Assembly (NCBI GenBank): GCA_045638645.1
Contig: JAZUBU010000015.1
Coordinates: 124,001 to 188,000, forward strand
DNA length: 64,000 nucleotides
DNA from: JAGCJX01 sp045638645
Lineage (GTDB): Bacteria > Bacteroidota > Bacteroidia > Bacteroidales > UBA932
Direction of reading: 5' to 3'
Below the pieces are notes generated by a model, which had not been told where the DNA came from, ran no database searches, and saw nothing but the letters and a program-made list of their open reading frames with translations. The position numbers and the translations under genes were made by a program. Shown here piece by piece: positions 47,924-57,087 of the stretch (its first letter is position 1; each line of letters begins with the position of its first letter).

Positions 47924-48568
47924 TTACTTGAGGGGTGTTTTCTTGCCAAGGACGTAGATGTCCAACTCTTCAATCTCTTTTGGGGTGAGGACGGTATAAT
48001 TTCCACCGCTTTGGATGATGATTCTGCAAGCCATCTCAAAGAACATGGCCCGTTCAAAGGCCTGGTCAAAATCTTTTCCGCAGACTACCTGGCCGTGGTT
48101 GGTCAGCAGAATCGAGTTGTGTTCCTGCATGGCTTCGACGACGGCGGAAGCCAATTCCGCAGATCCCGGACGGAGGTAGGGAATCACCGGAATTTCACGT
48201 CCTACATGACAAGGAACCTCAGCCGTTACATTGAAGTTACCAGGCTTCTCTTTCATGCAGGAAACGGCTGTGGCATAGGGAGATTGGAAATGAAGTACAA
48301 CGTTCACATCGGGACGGTTGCGCAGCACGCCCAGGTGAAAACCACTTTCCATAGAGGGCTTTACCCCGTTGAGTACTTCTCCCGTAGCGACAAGGCAACG
48401 GGAGATCTTCTCTTTTTGGATGGTCGGAACCCACGAACCGGTACCGGAAATCAGCGCCTCCTCTCCGATTCGCCACGACAGATTGCCACTGCTGCAGACG
48501 GTCAATCCGGCATCCCCGACACGGTGTGCCTGGCGGATGAATTCTTCAAAATGCAGATGGGTGATCAT
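47924..48568 (-). CDS. fucA: Class II aldolase, probable L-fuculose-1-phosphate aldolase
   Basis: A 214-residue class II aldolase/adducin-domain enzyme that should split fuculose-1-phosphate to dihydroxyacetone phosphate and lactaldehyde. Family stretches: VCSSGNLSWR, ISGTGSWVP, KPSMESGFH (Glu74), VVLHFQSPYATAV and LLTNHGQVV (His158). In E. coli FucA the zinc ligands include His92 and His94 of VVHNH; here the matching residues are His93 and Gln95, so one zinc His is replaced. The enzyme may use His121 or a Gln ligand, or tolerate a weaker site. It is 6 bases downstream of fucI. Confidence 0.88.
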   Translation of the reverse strand: MITHLHFEEFIRQAHRVGDAGLTVCSSGNLSWRIGEEALISGTGSWVPTIQKEKISRCLVATGEVLNGVKPSMESGFHLGVLRNRPDVNVVLHFQSPYATAVSCMKEKPGNFNVTAEVPCHVGREIPVIPYLRPGSAELASAVVEAMQEHNSILLTNHGQVVCGKDFDQAFERAMFFEMACRIIIQSGGNYTVLTPKEIEELDIYVLGKKTPLK

Positions 48569-48574
48569 AGGGTT

Positions 48575-50350
48575 CTATTTGTAGATGGGTCCATAATTTT
48601 GGCAGGCACGGAAGTCGGCACCTTCTTTGTCCATACCGAATGCATTCCATGCAGCCGGACGGAAAATCTTTTCTTCCGGAACGTTGTGCATGCAAACCGG
48701 GATACGGAGCATGGAGGCCAGGGTAATCAGGTCGGCTCCGATGTGGCCGTAACTGATGGCACCGTGGTTGGCACCCCAGTTGTTCATGACTGAATACACG
48801 TCTTTGAAGGGTGCTTTGGTCGCATCAAGACGGGGTACAAACCAAGTCGTCGGCCAGGTAGGGTCGGTACGCATGTTGAGAACCTGGTGGATTTCCGGAT
48901 CAATGTCTGCAGTCCAACCTTCGGCAATCTGCAGCACCGGTCCCAGTCCTTTGATCAGATTCAACCGGCTCATGGTCACGGGCATGCCTCCTTTGGAGAG
49001 GAAGTTGCTGGAGAACCCGCCGCCGCGGAAGTAGTCGCGGTCTGCCGGCATCCAGTTCGTGTTTTTCAAACATCCTTCCACATCGGCAGGGGTCATCTCC
49101 CATGCTGGTTTCATGCAAGGTTCGCCGGCTGCATTGGTGCTGGCTCCGGTTGCATCCAGGGTTGTGGCTCCGGAGTTGATCAAGTGAATCATTCCGCCGG
49201 CAGCCAGGCCGCTGAGTTCTTTGCCGGTCACCCGTTTTACCGCTTCGGGGCTCCAGTAGGTGCGTACATCCGAGAACATCTGTCCGCAACCGGTGAGCAG
49301 TTTTCCGAAGAGCATGGCGACACCGTTGCAGGCATCGTTTTCAGTAGCCAATACATACGCTTCCCGGATACCGTTCCAGTCAAAGGTGCTGCACAACAAG
49401 GCTTCGGTAAAGTCTCCGTTCGGTTTCCAGTCGGTCCATTGGCGTTGTCCTTGGAATCCGGCAGCAATGGCATTGTGGCCAATGGCTTCTTCTTTGAATC
49501 CCAATTCGCGCAGGCGCGGGTTGCCGGTCATCAGATCGCGTACAATCAGGGTCATTTTTACAACAAATTCCCAATCGGCATCTTTTCCTTTGCGGTCCTT
49601 TTGTTTTTCAGGACGGTTCTTGTCCCAACCTTCGTTGACTTTGCAGTAGGTTTCGGTCCAGGCCATGGCTTTTTCGTATTCTTCGTGATCGTAGATGCCT
49701 TCGTCCATCCGGCGAAGGATTTCGGTTTCATCGACGCTTTCGTTGCGCATGCCGAGGTATTCCTGGAAGAAGTCCTGATCAACGATACTGCCTGCGATTC
49801 CCATGCATTGGCTACCGATGGACAGATAGCTTTCGCCCCGCATGGTGGCTACGGCCAAAGCGGCTCTGGCCCAGCGGAGGATTTTTTCTGCAACATCTTC
49901 GGGAATGCTGTTGTCGGTCAGATCCTGAACATCGTGACCGTAGATGCCAAAGGCAGGAAGACCCTTTTGAGCATGGCCCGCCAGAACAGCCGCCAAGTAC
50001 ACGGCTCCGGGACGTTCGGTTCCATTGAATCCCCATACGGCTTTGGGCCAGTGCGGGTGCATGTCCATGGTTTCAGAACCATAGCACCAGCAGGAGGTGA
50101 CCGAAATGGTAGCACCTACGCCTTCCCGTTCAAATTTGGCCTGACATGCAGCGGTTTCTGCTACCCGTCCGATGGTGCTGTCGGCGATGATACATTCGAC
50201 CGGTGTTCCGTCGGCATGTTTGACATGGGTTGAAATCAATTCGGCAACAGCTTTTGCCAGATTCATGGTCTTTTCTTCAAGGCTTTCACGCACACCACCT
50301 TGACGGCCGTCAATGGTAGGACGGATACCAATTTTGGGATATTTGCTCAT
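48575..50350 (-). CDS. fucI: L-fucose isomerase
   Basis: A 591-residue manganese-dependent ketol isomerase converting L-fucose to L-fuculose. MSKYPKIGIRPTIDGRQGGVRESLE, CWCYGSETMDM, GFNGTERPGAVYLAAVLAGH, KNDACNGVAMLFGKLLTG-like sequence (here ENDACNGVAMLF) and NWGANHGAISYGHIGADLITLASM are strongly conserved; length is exactly usual. As the first gene of the operon it is transcribed from the intergenic region shared with the large lipoprotein gene. No consensus -7 element was recognised before it (closest TAACTTGC on the minus strand near 50396-50403), which fits regulated expression. Confidence 0.97.
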   Translation of the reverse strand: MSKYPKIGIRPTIDGRQGGVRESLEEKTMNLAKAVAELISTHVKHADGTPVECIIADSTIGRVAETAACQAKFEREGVGATISVTSCWCYGSETMDMHPHWPKAVWGFNGTERPGAVYLAAVLAGHAQKGLPAFGIYGHDVQDLTDNSIPEDVAEKILRWARAALAVATMRGESYLSIGSQCMGIAGSIVDQDFFQEYLGMRNESVDETEILRRMDEGIYDHEEYEKAMAWTETYCKVNEGWDKNRPEKQKDRKGKDADWEFVVKMTLIVRDLMTGNPRLRELGFKEEAIGHNAIAAGFQGQRQWTDWKPNGDFTEALLCSTFDWNGIREAYVLATENDACNGVAMLFGKLLTGCGQMFSDVRTYWSPEAVKRVTGKELSGLAAGGMIHLINSGATTLDATGASTNAAGEPCMKPAWEMTPADVEGCLKNTNWMPADRDYFRGGGFSSNFLSKGGMPVTMSRLNLIKGLGPVLQIAEGWTADIDPEIHQVLNMRTDPTWPTTWFVPRLDATKAPFKDVYSVMNNWGANHGAISYGHIGADLITLASMLRIPVCMHNVPEEKIFRPAAWNAFGMDKEGADFRACQNYGPIYK

Positions 50351-50462
50351 GATGAATGTTATTTATAGTAATACAATATCGGTTTGGTAAAACATCGCAA
50401 GTTAATATATTTTGGAAAACAGCCCTAAAAAACGGGTTGAAATCTTCTGGGCAAAGGAAGAT

Positions 50463-50493
50463 TTTGCACTATGATGAAATACTCCTATCTTTA
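50463..50493 (+). promoter_or_regulatory. Probable promoter of the large lipoprotein gene
   Basis: TTTG (50463-50466), an exact 19-base spacer, then TATCTTTA (50486-50493), one mismatch from TAnnTTTG. It would give a leader of about 145 bases before ATG 50644. The rest of 50351-50643 holds no gene. Confidence 0.5.
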
Positions 50494-50643
50494 CATCCGC
50501 AATTGGATTAACAAACCCGAAGACATATTTGTATCAGAAGGATGCAAGCCTGAAATTGACAAGTTTCTTGTCGGTTTCCGTGTTGTTGTATCCATAGGGT
50601 TGTGTCAAAAAATAGAAAAAACGTAAAAAATAATCTGATAACT

Positions 50644-53600
50644 ATGAAAAAAATGGTGTGCCGTGCACTTTGTGCGGCATGGCTTTGTTTAGCCGCCTGT
50701 TGCTTGTCTGTTTCGTGTGTGAACGATGAGTATGTGATTTCCGAAGACGACATCAATTTGGAAGTCAATGTGTTTCAGGATGGAGTGGTAATTCCTGTCG
50801 GAACGACCGCCCGCATGCAGTTGAAAGACCTGCTGGATCAGTTGGACGAGAAATATCGTAAATATCTCGGGTCAGATTCGGAAGGTTTTTATTCCGTTTT
50901 CTACAAAGATTCTTTGGATTTTTCAGATTCCCTGGCAGCCTTGAAGGAAATGGTCCTGATTGAGGCCATTGATTTTTCGGAGGATTTTGCATTCAGTCTG
51001 GAGAATGTGGATGTTTCCGAGGTCAAGGTGGATGCCATCCACTATGAATACGAGGAACGTTTGGCAGATTCGTTCTCTGCACCGGAACTCCCTTCGGTGG
51101 ACGTGGCGGAGGGAATGGTCTATGCGCTGGGAATGGATCAGTACGGGCTTTCGGCCGAGGACCGCACGTTGGCGTTGGATTCCTTCCACTATGAAGATGC
51201 AGTGGTTTCTGTTCCGGAGGATTTGACGATTCCCTCTTACCTGTTGAGCGATACCGAGATTCCGTTGAGCCAGCTGGCTGAACTCCTCGGATCCGGTTTT
51301 GTTTTGGCGGATTCGTTCGAAGAGTCCACGGATGTGAACGTCCGGATGATGTTGCCGGAAGGGATTACCCACGTTGAAGAGGTGACTTTGGCGGAAGAGG
51401 CCCGGATCCGTGTGAGCATTGGAATGAGCCGTTCGTTGTTCACCTCGGGTAGTGTCAATCCCCACATGGATTTTGATTTGACGGATTTGTTCGGTGAGCA
51501 TATTCAGATGGATTTCGAAATGCCGGCTGCAGGTGGAGAGGTGGTGAAAGAGTATCCTGTGCACTCCTTCCTTTTCCGTGAGGAGGATTGGTCAGAGGAT
51601 GCAAACGGATCCCTCATTTTGAACAAAGATCTGCATGTTGAGGTTTTGGGTCGTCCGGTTTACACCGATTTGAAGACGACCACCCGTCATTTGGATCAAC
51701 TCATGCGAGCCGGCCAGACCATCAGCCCGATTGAGGTGCTGGTGGAATTCGTGGATTTTGAAGTAGAAAATGTTCGTGCCGGAATCAAGCCGGTAGAAGT
51801 AGAATACGAAGAGCAGCTGGACTTGAATTTAGGAGAGATTGTTTTGCCGGAAGGCGTAGCGGAGATTGATTACGTTGAATTCTCGCAGCAATCGGTCCTG
51901 GATTTCTCCGTTGCTGTCCAAAACCTTTCCAAATTGGAAGGACTGCAGGTGGAACTGGAAACCCTGGAAATTGAATTTCCGACCGGTATGCAGGTGCAAG
52001 GGGCTCGGGACAGTAAGTTGTCGTACACGGCCATTGATCTGGCTCAGGGTTTCGCCGGTTCCATCCGGGTGGAACGTTATGTGTTGCCGGAACCCGTTGA
52101 TGGAACGATTGCCTTGGAAGGTCAGGTGGTTTTTCGAGCCAAGGCCCGTGCTGAGGGAAAGGTCAATACCGAGGATTTGCCTACTATCGAGGCGGACGAT
52201 CTGAAACTGGAGGTCCATGTGGATGGTTCCTTGGAGGTGGATGACTACAGCGCCTACATCGATGCCATTGAGTACCCGATCGAAGTTTCTGAGCATATGG
52301 AAGTGGAAGTACCGGAAGAACTCAAGGACCTGGAACGTGTACTCGTATATCCGCAGGGCGATCCGGTCATTGAAATCAACATCCAAATTCCGGAGACCGA
52401 TTTGGAAATTGGTCCCATGAAAGAAGGCGTGATCATTAGCCTCCCGTCGATGTTGCAGTTGAAAGATGTGCCCCAAGCCTATCATTACGACCCCACCACC
52501 CATCGCATGACTTTCACCGACGAGATTCCTTCGGAGATCCGACTGCCCATTGACTGCCTGGTTCTGGAGCCTGTTCTGAAGGGAGAGGTCTATGTGATCG
52601 AGGGGGATATCAAAGTAGAAGGAACCGTGGGTGTTGCTGCTGGAGAGGTGCGTAGGGCCGATCTGGATGCCCTATTGGCCGATGATGCAACCATCCGCTT
52701 TGAGGCGAAGGTGCCGGAACTGCGTCCGGATGTGCTGGCCTTGGATCAATATGTCAGCACCTTGGAACACGAAGAGGAAATCACCTTGCTGGAGCCGGGG
52801 CAATTGCCGGAAGAGGTCCTCTCTGTGGGTCGGATTGAATTGGAAGAGGTCTATGCCAACCTTACGCTGGATGCCTCTGCCTTGCCGGAACTTGGGGATG
52901 CTACCTTGACCTTGGACTTCAAGGTGGGCTTGCCGGAACTCCTGATCCTGGAGGATGGAGTTCGGGATGAAGAAGGCTTCCTGCGTATTCACAGCACGTT
53001 GGATCAGGACGGAAAGATTGTGGTGGATCCCATTCATATTGTCGCGTTGGATCTTTCGGGTATCAATCTCCATGCGGAGGAAGCGTTGAAAGAGAAGGTG
53101 GTGGTGGAAGGAACCTTCCAGCTCTCGGATGCCTCCATTCAGGTTGAGGACTGGTTGAATCAGGAACATACGGTTTCTTTGGATGCTTCTATCCAGGGAA
53201 GTGGCGAAGATCGTACCATTACCATTTCGAAATTGACGGGACGGGTGGATTACCAAATGGATACGCTGACCCAATCGGTGGATCTGACATCCTTGACTTC
53301 AAAACTCGAAACCGAGAACATGGAGGCCATTCTTGATCTGGAACACGTCCATCTGACCGTGGATCTGGAAACTAATTTGGGCGTATCGGCCATCGCGAAG
53401 GCGGAAATCGTACCGTATCGTCATGGAGAGGCAGGTGAAGCCGTGGTGGTGGACCTTCGCGTAGAAGGAGCCGAATCGGCAGACCAACCGAAGCATACCC
53501 GTTTCTGGTTGGGCCAAGGCTGCTGTCCGGAAGGATATCAATTTGTGCAAATCCCCATCCTGGATATGATTCGCAATACTCCCGACAGCTTGTGTGTGCA

Positions 53601-54138
53601 AATCAGTGCCGGAACCGATGCTTCATCGGATATCGTGATTGAACCCAAGGCCGATTACATCCTGCGAGGCGAGTGTGCCCTGGAAGTGCCCCTGCAGTTG
53701 GGAGAGGACTTCCGTTTTGAATTCTGCGATACCTTGACGGGAATTCCGGCGATGATCAGTACCATCCTGCGTGCGGGCAGTCTGTCTTTGATCGGTCAGG
53801 TAGAGAGCAGTTTGCCGCTGAACCTCGATCTGTCCGTGACCTTGCTGGATGAGCACAATGAAATCATTGAACTGGCAGAAAATTCAGGTTGTCAATTCAT
53901 TCAGGGGGGTAATGGAAAGGATGTGACGGTGACAGACTTGAACTTCCTGTTGGCGATCGGACAGGGCCAGCAGATTCCGGACATTGCTGCCGTGAAGTTG
54001 AATTTCGTGGCGACCTCAACAAGTCCCAGTGCTCCGCTGAACGAAGAAACGAGCATTCGGGCGGTACTGCAGGCTTTGGTGCCGGAAGGTATCCATGTGG
54101 ATTTAAGAGATTTTATGATCGAAGAAGAGGAGGAGTAA
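50644..54138 (+). CDS. Very large acidic lipoprotein of unknown function
   Basis: A 1164-residue protein with a Cys-rich lipoprotein signal (lipobox VSC, Cys25). The mature part is almost free of Cys, highly acidic and Leu/Val/Glu/Asp-rich, and seems built of many beta-sandwich-like units: phrases such as ELPSVDVAEGMV, VAEIDYVEFSQQSVLDFSV, YVLPEPVDGTIALEGQVVFRAKAR and ASALPELGDATLTLDFKVGLP recur with a similar alternating pattern but low identity. No enzyme motif is visible. It starts at ATG 50644, as the longer ORF has no signal peptide at its front. The DUF5723 barrel gene starts 4 bases after it, so the two probably work together at the outer membrane. Confidence 0.75.
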   Translation: MKKMVCRALCAAWLCLAACCLSVSCVNDEYVISEDDINLEVNVFQDGVVIPVGTTARMQLKDLLDQLDEKYRKYLGSDSEGFYSVFYKDSLDFSDSLAALKEMVLIEAIDFSEDFAFSLENVDVSEVKVDAIHYEYEERLADSFSAPELPSVDVAEGMVYALGMDQYGLSAEDRTLALDSFHYEDAVVSVPEDLTIPSYLLSDTEIPLSQLAELLGSGFVLADSFEESTDVNVRMMLPEGITHVEEVTLAEEARIRVSIGMSRSLFTSGSVNPHMDFDLTDLFGEHIQMDFEMPAAGGEVVKEYPVHSFLFREEDWSEDANGSLILNKDLHVEVLGRPVYTDLKTTTRHLDQLMRAGQTISPIEVLVEFVDFEVENVRAGIKPVEVEYEEQLDLNLGEIVLPEGVAEIDYVEFSQQSVLDFSVAVQNLSKLEGLQVELETLEIEFPTGMQVQGARDSKLSYTAIDLAQGFAGSIRVERYVLPEPVDGTIALEGQVVFRAKARAEGKVNTEDLPTIEADDLKLEVHVDGSLEVDDYSAYIDAIEYPIEVSEHMEVEVPEELKDLERVLVYPQGDPVIEINIQIPETDLEIGPMKEGVIISLPSMLQLKDVPQAYHYDPTTHRMTFTDEIPSEIRLPIDCLVLEPVLKGEVYVIEGDIKVEGTVGVAAGEVRRADLDALLADDATIRFEAKVPELRPDVLALDQYVSTLEHEEEITLLEPGQLPEEVLSVGRIELEEVYANLTLDASALPELGDATLTLDFKVGLPELLILEDGVRDEEGFLRIHSTLDQDGKIVVDPIHIVALDLSGINLHAEEALKEKVVVEGTFQLSDASIQVEDWLNQEHTVSLDASIQGSGEDRTITISKLTGRVDYQMDTLTQSVDLTSLTSKLETENMEAILDLEHVHLTVDLETNLGVSAIAKAEIVPYRHGEAGEAVVVDLRVEGAESADQPKHTRFWLGQGCCPEGYQFVQIPILDMIRNTPDSLCVQISAGTDASSDIVIEPKADYILRGECALEVPLQLGEDFRFEFCDTLTGIPAMISTILRAGSLSLIGQVESSLPLNLDLSVTLLDEHNEIIELAENSGCQFIQGGNGKDVTVTDLNFLLAIGQGQQIPDIAAVKLNFVATSTSPSAPLNEETSIRAVLQALVPEGIHVDLRDFMIEEEEE

Positions 54139-54142
54139 TCAG

Positions 54143-55588
54143 ATGAGAAAAATTATTGTTGTTGTGTTGGCAGCGATGTTCCTGCTGCCGTTCACCGGAG
54201 CCGCTCAAGCATTGAAAGGCAGTTATTTCTTGGACAATTCTGCCCAAAGAAACCAAATGAACCCGGCTTTTGCTCCAAGAACGAATTATGTGATGATCCC
54301 GGCTGTTGGCGACTTCGGGCTGGGTCTGCTGTCGAATCTGGATATTTCGACTTTCCTGTATCCGATGGACGGTCAGCTGGCAACATTTCTGCACCCCTCG
54401 GTGACGGTGGAACAGTTCGATCGGGCGTTGGCTAAACATCCCCATTTGGATGCAGAGTTCGGAACGAACTTGGTGAATTTTGGTTTTTATACCCAGCAGG
54501 GATCGTTCTGGACTTTTGACCTTTCGCTCCGTACCGGACTGGATGTGGACCTCCCCCGGGATTTGTTCATGTTCATGAAGAAAGGTACCGGCCTGGACGC
54601 GGAGACGTTCAACATTGCCAACATCAATGCCTATGCTACGGCTGCGGTAACCGCTTCGTTGGGTTATTCCCGGAAGATCGGTGAGTCGTTGCGTGTGGGA
54701 GCACGTGTCCGTTTCATTGCTCCCGTTGCGTATGCCGAACTGAACCTGGACAACGTCCGGCTGATGACGGGAAAAGAAAAGTGGGAAGTGAAGACCGATG
54801 GTTCTCTCCATGCAGTCATGCACGGGTTGGATATTTCCATGCCTGAAAATGGATACATGCCGGATATCCGTTTTGATCTGAATCGGCTCATGGAAAACAA
54901 GGTCCTGGCCGGTTATGGAGGATCCATTGACTTGGGTGTTGAGTGGAAGCTCAACATCGGTAGTCTCTTCGATGGTCTGTCCGTTTCTGCATCCGTGACC
55001 GATTTGGGCTGGATCCAATACAAAAAAGGGGCCCAACAAACCTTTGCTACCCAAGGTAGTTTTGTCTGGGATGGATTCCAGGATGTGGACCAGCATTTTG
55101 ATTTCAATGGAGCCTTGGACGAAGTCCTGGATGATGCAAAAGCCTTGATGAATATTGAGAAAAAAGAAGATGCGGAACAGTTGGTCCGTTCAACCATGCC
55201 GCGCGTGTATGCCGGGGTGGAAGTGCCTTTCTGTTGGGACCGCATGAGTGCCGGTCTGCTCTATTCCGGTCGGTTCAGCCACAGCTATTACAGACAGGAG
55301 TTGACAGCTTCCTATAATTTGAAGGCTTTCCGTTGGTTGTCCTTGGGGGTAAACTATTCGTTCCTGAACACGGCCAAGACCATCGGATGGATTCTGGAAG
55401 TGACACCGAAAGCCGGGATGAACTTTTTCATCGGGGGAGACTATCTGCCGACGGAATGGGCATCGGCCCCGATCCTGGACAGTTTGATCACCATGCCGGA
55501 CTTCCTGGTTCAGAAAGGACATGCTCATCCTTATTTGCCCATGTCCTACCGGTTTAACCTGCATTTCGGGATGTCGGTTGCTTTCTAA
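54143..55588 (+). CDS. DUF5723-family outer-membrane beta-barrel protein
   Basis: A 481-residue protein with a signal peptide (about residues 1-21, LLPFTGAAQA). DUF5723 marks: SYFLDNSAQRNQMNPAFAPRTNYVMIPAVGDFGLG near the N-terminus, repeated amphipathic strands, GARVRFIAPVAYAELNL, GVEVPFCWDRMSAGLLYSGRF, and a C-terminal FNLHFGMSVAF with terminal Phe. The family resembles long-chain-fatty-acid-transporter-like or PorV-like barrels in general layout, but its function is not known. The 4-base gap to the giant lipoprotein gene shows a two-gene operon. A strong terminator follows. Confidence 0.85.
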   Translation: MRKIIVVVLAAMFLLPFTGAAQALKGSYFLDNSAQRNQMNPAFAPRTNYVMIPAVGDFGLGLLSNLDISTFLYPMDGQLATFLHPSVTVEQFDRALAKHPHLDAEFGTNLVNFGFYTQQGSFWTFDLSLRTGLDVDLPRDLFMFMKKGTGLDAETFNIANINAYATAAVTASLGYSRKIGESLRVGARVRFIAPVAYAELNLDNVRLMTGKEKWEVKTDGSLHAVMHGLDISMPENGYMPDIRFDLNRLMENKVLAGYGGSIDLGVEWKLNIGSLFDGLSVSASVTDLGWIQYKKGAQQTFATQGSFVWDGFQDVDQHFDFNGALDEVLDDAKALMNIEKKEDAEQLVRSTMPRVYAGVEVPFCWDRMSAGLLYSGRFSHSYYRQELTASYNLKAFRWLSLGVNYSFLNTAKTIGWILEVTPKAGMNFFIGGDYLPTEWASAPILDSLITMPDFLVQKGHAHPYLPMSYRFNLHFGMSVAF

Positions 55589-55629
55589 TATAAGGAATGG
55601 TACATGGGATTCATCAAGGATCCCAGGAG

Positions 55630-55662
55630 AAAGGGGATGACGATTGCGTGATCCCCTTTTTT
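55630..55662 (+). terminator. Terminator after the DUF5723 gene
   Basis: AAAGGGGAT (55630-55638) pairs with ATCCCCTTT (55651-55659), with an inner ACG/CGT stem, followed by a run of six T residues. The A-run on the left may let it serve rmuC on the minus strand too. Confidence 0.85.
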
Positions 55663-55706
55663 ATATGCTGTCCGGGCGAAGCGGGTTTGGGTCCACGACC
55701 GGCGTG

Positions 55707-56996
55707 TTATTCGGTGCAAGTGGGCAGTGCATTCTTGCCGGAGGGTGCCTGAATGCCGTGGTCGATGGCCCGAAGGGCCGCTTTGACAATGCTCTGTTTG
55801 CCTTCGACCAGCCGTTTGGAATTGGTCTTGAAGCCATCCAGAACCTGCTCCAGGTCTTTTTCAAGGACGGCATTGGCATGGCAGAAAATGCCGACCCGTT
55901 CGACCATATCCTGGGCGGCACAGACGATTTCTGCGATGTTTTCCATTTGTTCTTTCTGAACCCAAGCGGTGCGGATGAGGCGAAGGAATGGAATGAGGGT
56001 CTCTTCGGTGGTGATGAGGACGTTCTGTTTGAAGGCTTTGGCAAAGATATCTTTGTCTTCCAGCTTGGCCAGTTGGTAGGCTCCGTAGTTGGGAATGAAC
56101 ATGATGATGTAGTCGAGCGCCCGACGGCCCACGACGTATTTCTGGTATTCCTTGCTGGTCAGCTCCTTGATGTGCCGTTCAATGGATTCCAGGTTTCGTG
56201 CGGAGGCTGCGGCCCGTTCTTCTTCTGTCTCGGCAGCGAAGTAGTCCGCCAAGGCGGTCAGGGATACTTTGGACTCGATGAGGATGTCGGTGTTGTCGGG
56301 AAAGTGCAGGGCAAAATCAGGACGCATGCTTTTGCCGGTTGCTTCGTTCACGATGCGGTTCCCTTTCTTGTCCCGCAGGTAGAATTCTGCGTGGTAGTCG
56401 TGACCTTCCCGCAAACCTTCTGCCTGAAGGATGTTTTCCAGGATGGTTTCTCCGAAGATGCCCTGTACCTTGCTTTGCCCTTTGAGGGCCTTGGCCAGGT
56501 CATCGGCGGTAGCGCCGATGTGGTCGGTCTGTTCTTTCAGGTGCCGGACCGTTTCTGCAAACTGGGTCCGGATGGAGGAGGACTCTTCGGTGTGCGTTTT
56601 TTTCTGGGCTTCGAAGGCCTCTTTCATGGCCCGGATATGCTGGTCCAATCCTCCGGTAATTGTTTTGAGGGTTTCTGCCGCCTCTTTCTTCAGGGATTCT
56701 TCGCGGGCTTTGAGGGTTTTTTCGTTCTCCAAAGCAAGGGCCGTCCGGGCGGCCTCAATGGCTTTCGCATGGCTGGACTTCAGCTCGGCCAGCATGTGTT
56801 CGTATTGGTACCGCTCGTTGTCGCGTAAGGTCTCTGCGGTGCGTAGATCGGCCTCGCTCCGGATCAGAGAGGCTTCGCATTCGGCGAGTTGCCGTGTGAG
56901 TTGGTGGATTTCGTGGCTTTTCTGAGAGTTCTGTTTCCAGAGCAGAGCCGTGGCCAGGAGGGCGATGATGACAAGGACGATGAGAATGGTGTTCAT
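55707..56996 (-). CDS. rmuC: RmuC-family DNA recombination protein
   Basis: A 429-residue protein: N-terminal membrane helix (MNTILIVLVIIALLATALLW), a coiled coil at about residues 25-165, then the RmuC nuclease-like domain, with GIFGETILENILQAEGLREGHDY, RPDFALHFPDNTDILIESKVS (PD-(D/E)XK core), YIIMFIPNYGAYQLA and TEETLIPFLRLIRTAW. RmuC limits DNA inversions at short inverted repeats. The -7 element TAACTTTG ends 4 bases before the ATG, so its message may be leaderless. An overlapping minus ORF from 55661 is a shadow. Confidence 0.94.
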   Translation of the reverse strand: MNTILIVLVIIALLATALLWKQNSQKSHEIHQLTRQLAECEASLIRSEADLRTAETLRDNERYQYEHMLAELKSSHAKAIEAARTALALENEKTLKAREESLKKEAAETLKTITGGLDQHIRAMKEAFEAQKKTHTEESSSIRTQFAETVRHLKEQTDHIGATADDLAKALKGQSKVQGIFGETILENILQAEGLREGHDYHAEFYLRDKKGNRIVNEATGKSMRPDFALHFPDNTDILIESKVSLTALADYFAAETEEERAAASARNLESIERHIKELTSKEYQKYVVGRRALDYIIMFIPNYGAYQLAKLEDKDIFAKAFKQNVLITTEETLIPFLRLIRTAWVQKEQMENIAEIVCAAQDMVERVGIFCHANAVLEKDLEQVLDGFKTNSKRLVEGKQSIVKAALRAIDHGIQAPSGKNALPTCTE

Positions 56997-57000
56997 GCTA

Positions 57001-57008
57001 CAAAGTTA
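57001..57008 (-). promoter_or_regulatory. -7 element directly before rmuC
   Basis: TAACTTTG on the minus strand, 4 bases from the ATG. The same distance is seen before holA. Confidence 0.45.
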
Positions 57009-57087
57009 GGAAAACTAACTTGTAAAATTTGGTACAAACTTTGTCAAATTCGTTGTGGGTGGTAATGAATGAATAACCCCATAAGCA

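Noticed and set aside
48887..50233. 448-residue plus-strand ORF
   Set aside because: Antisense shadow of fucI.
50644..54138. Large adhesin, RTX or giant surface-repeat protein
   Set aside because: No RTX nonapeptides, cohesin or Ig-like consensus, or sorting signals were seen; only a generic beta-rich acidic pattern.
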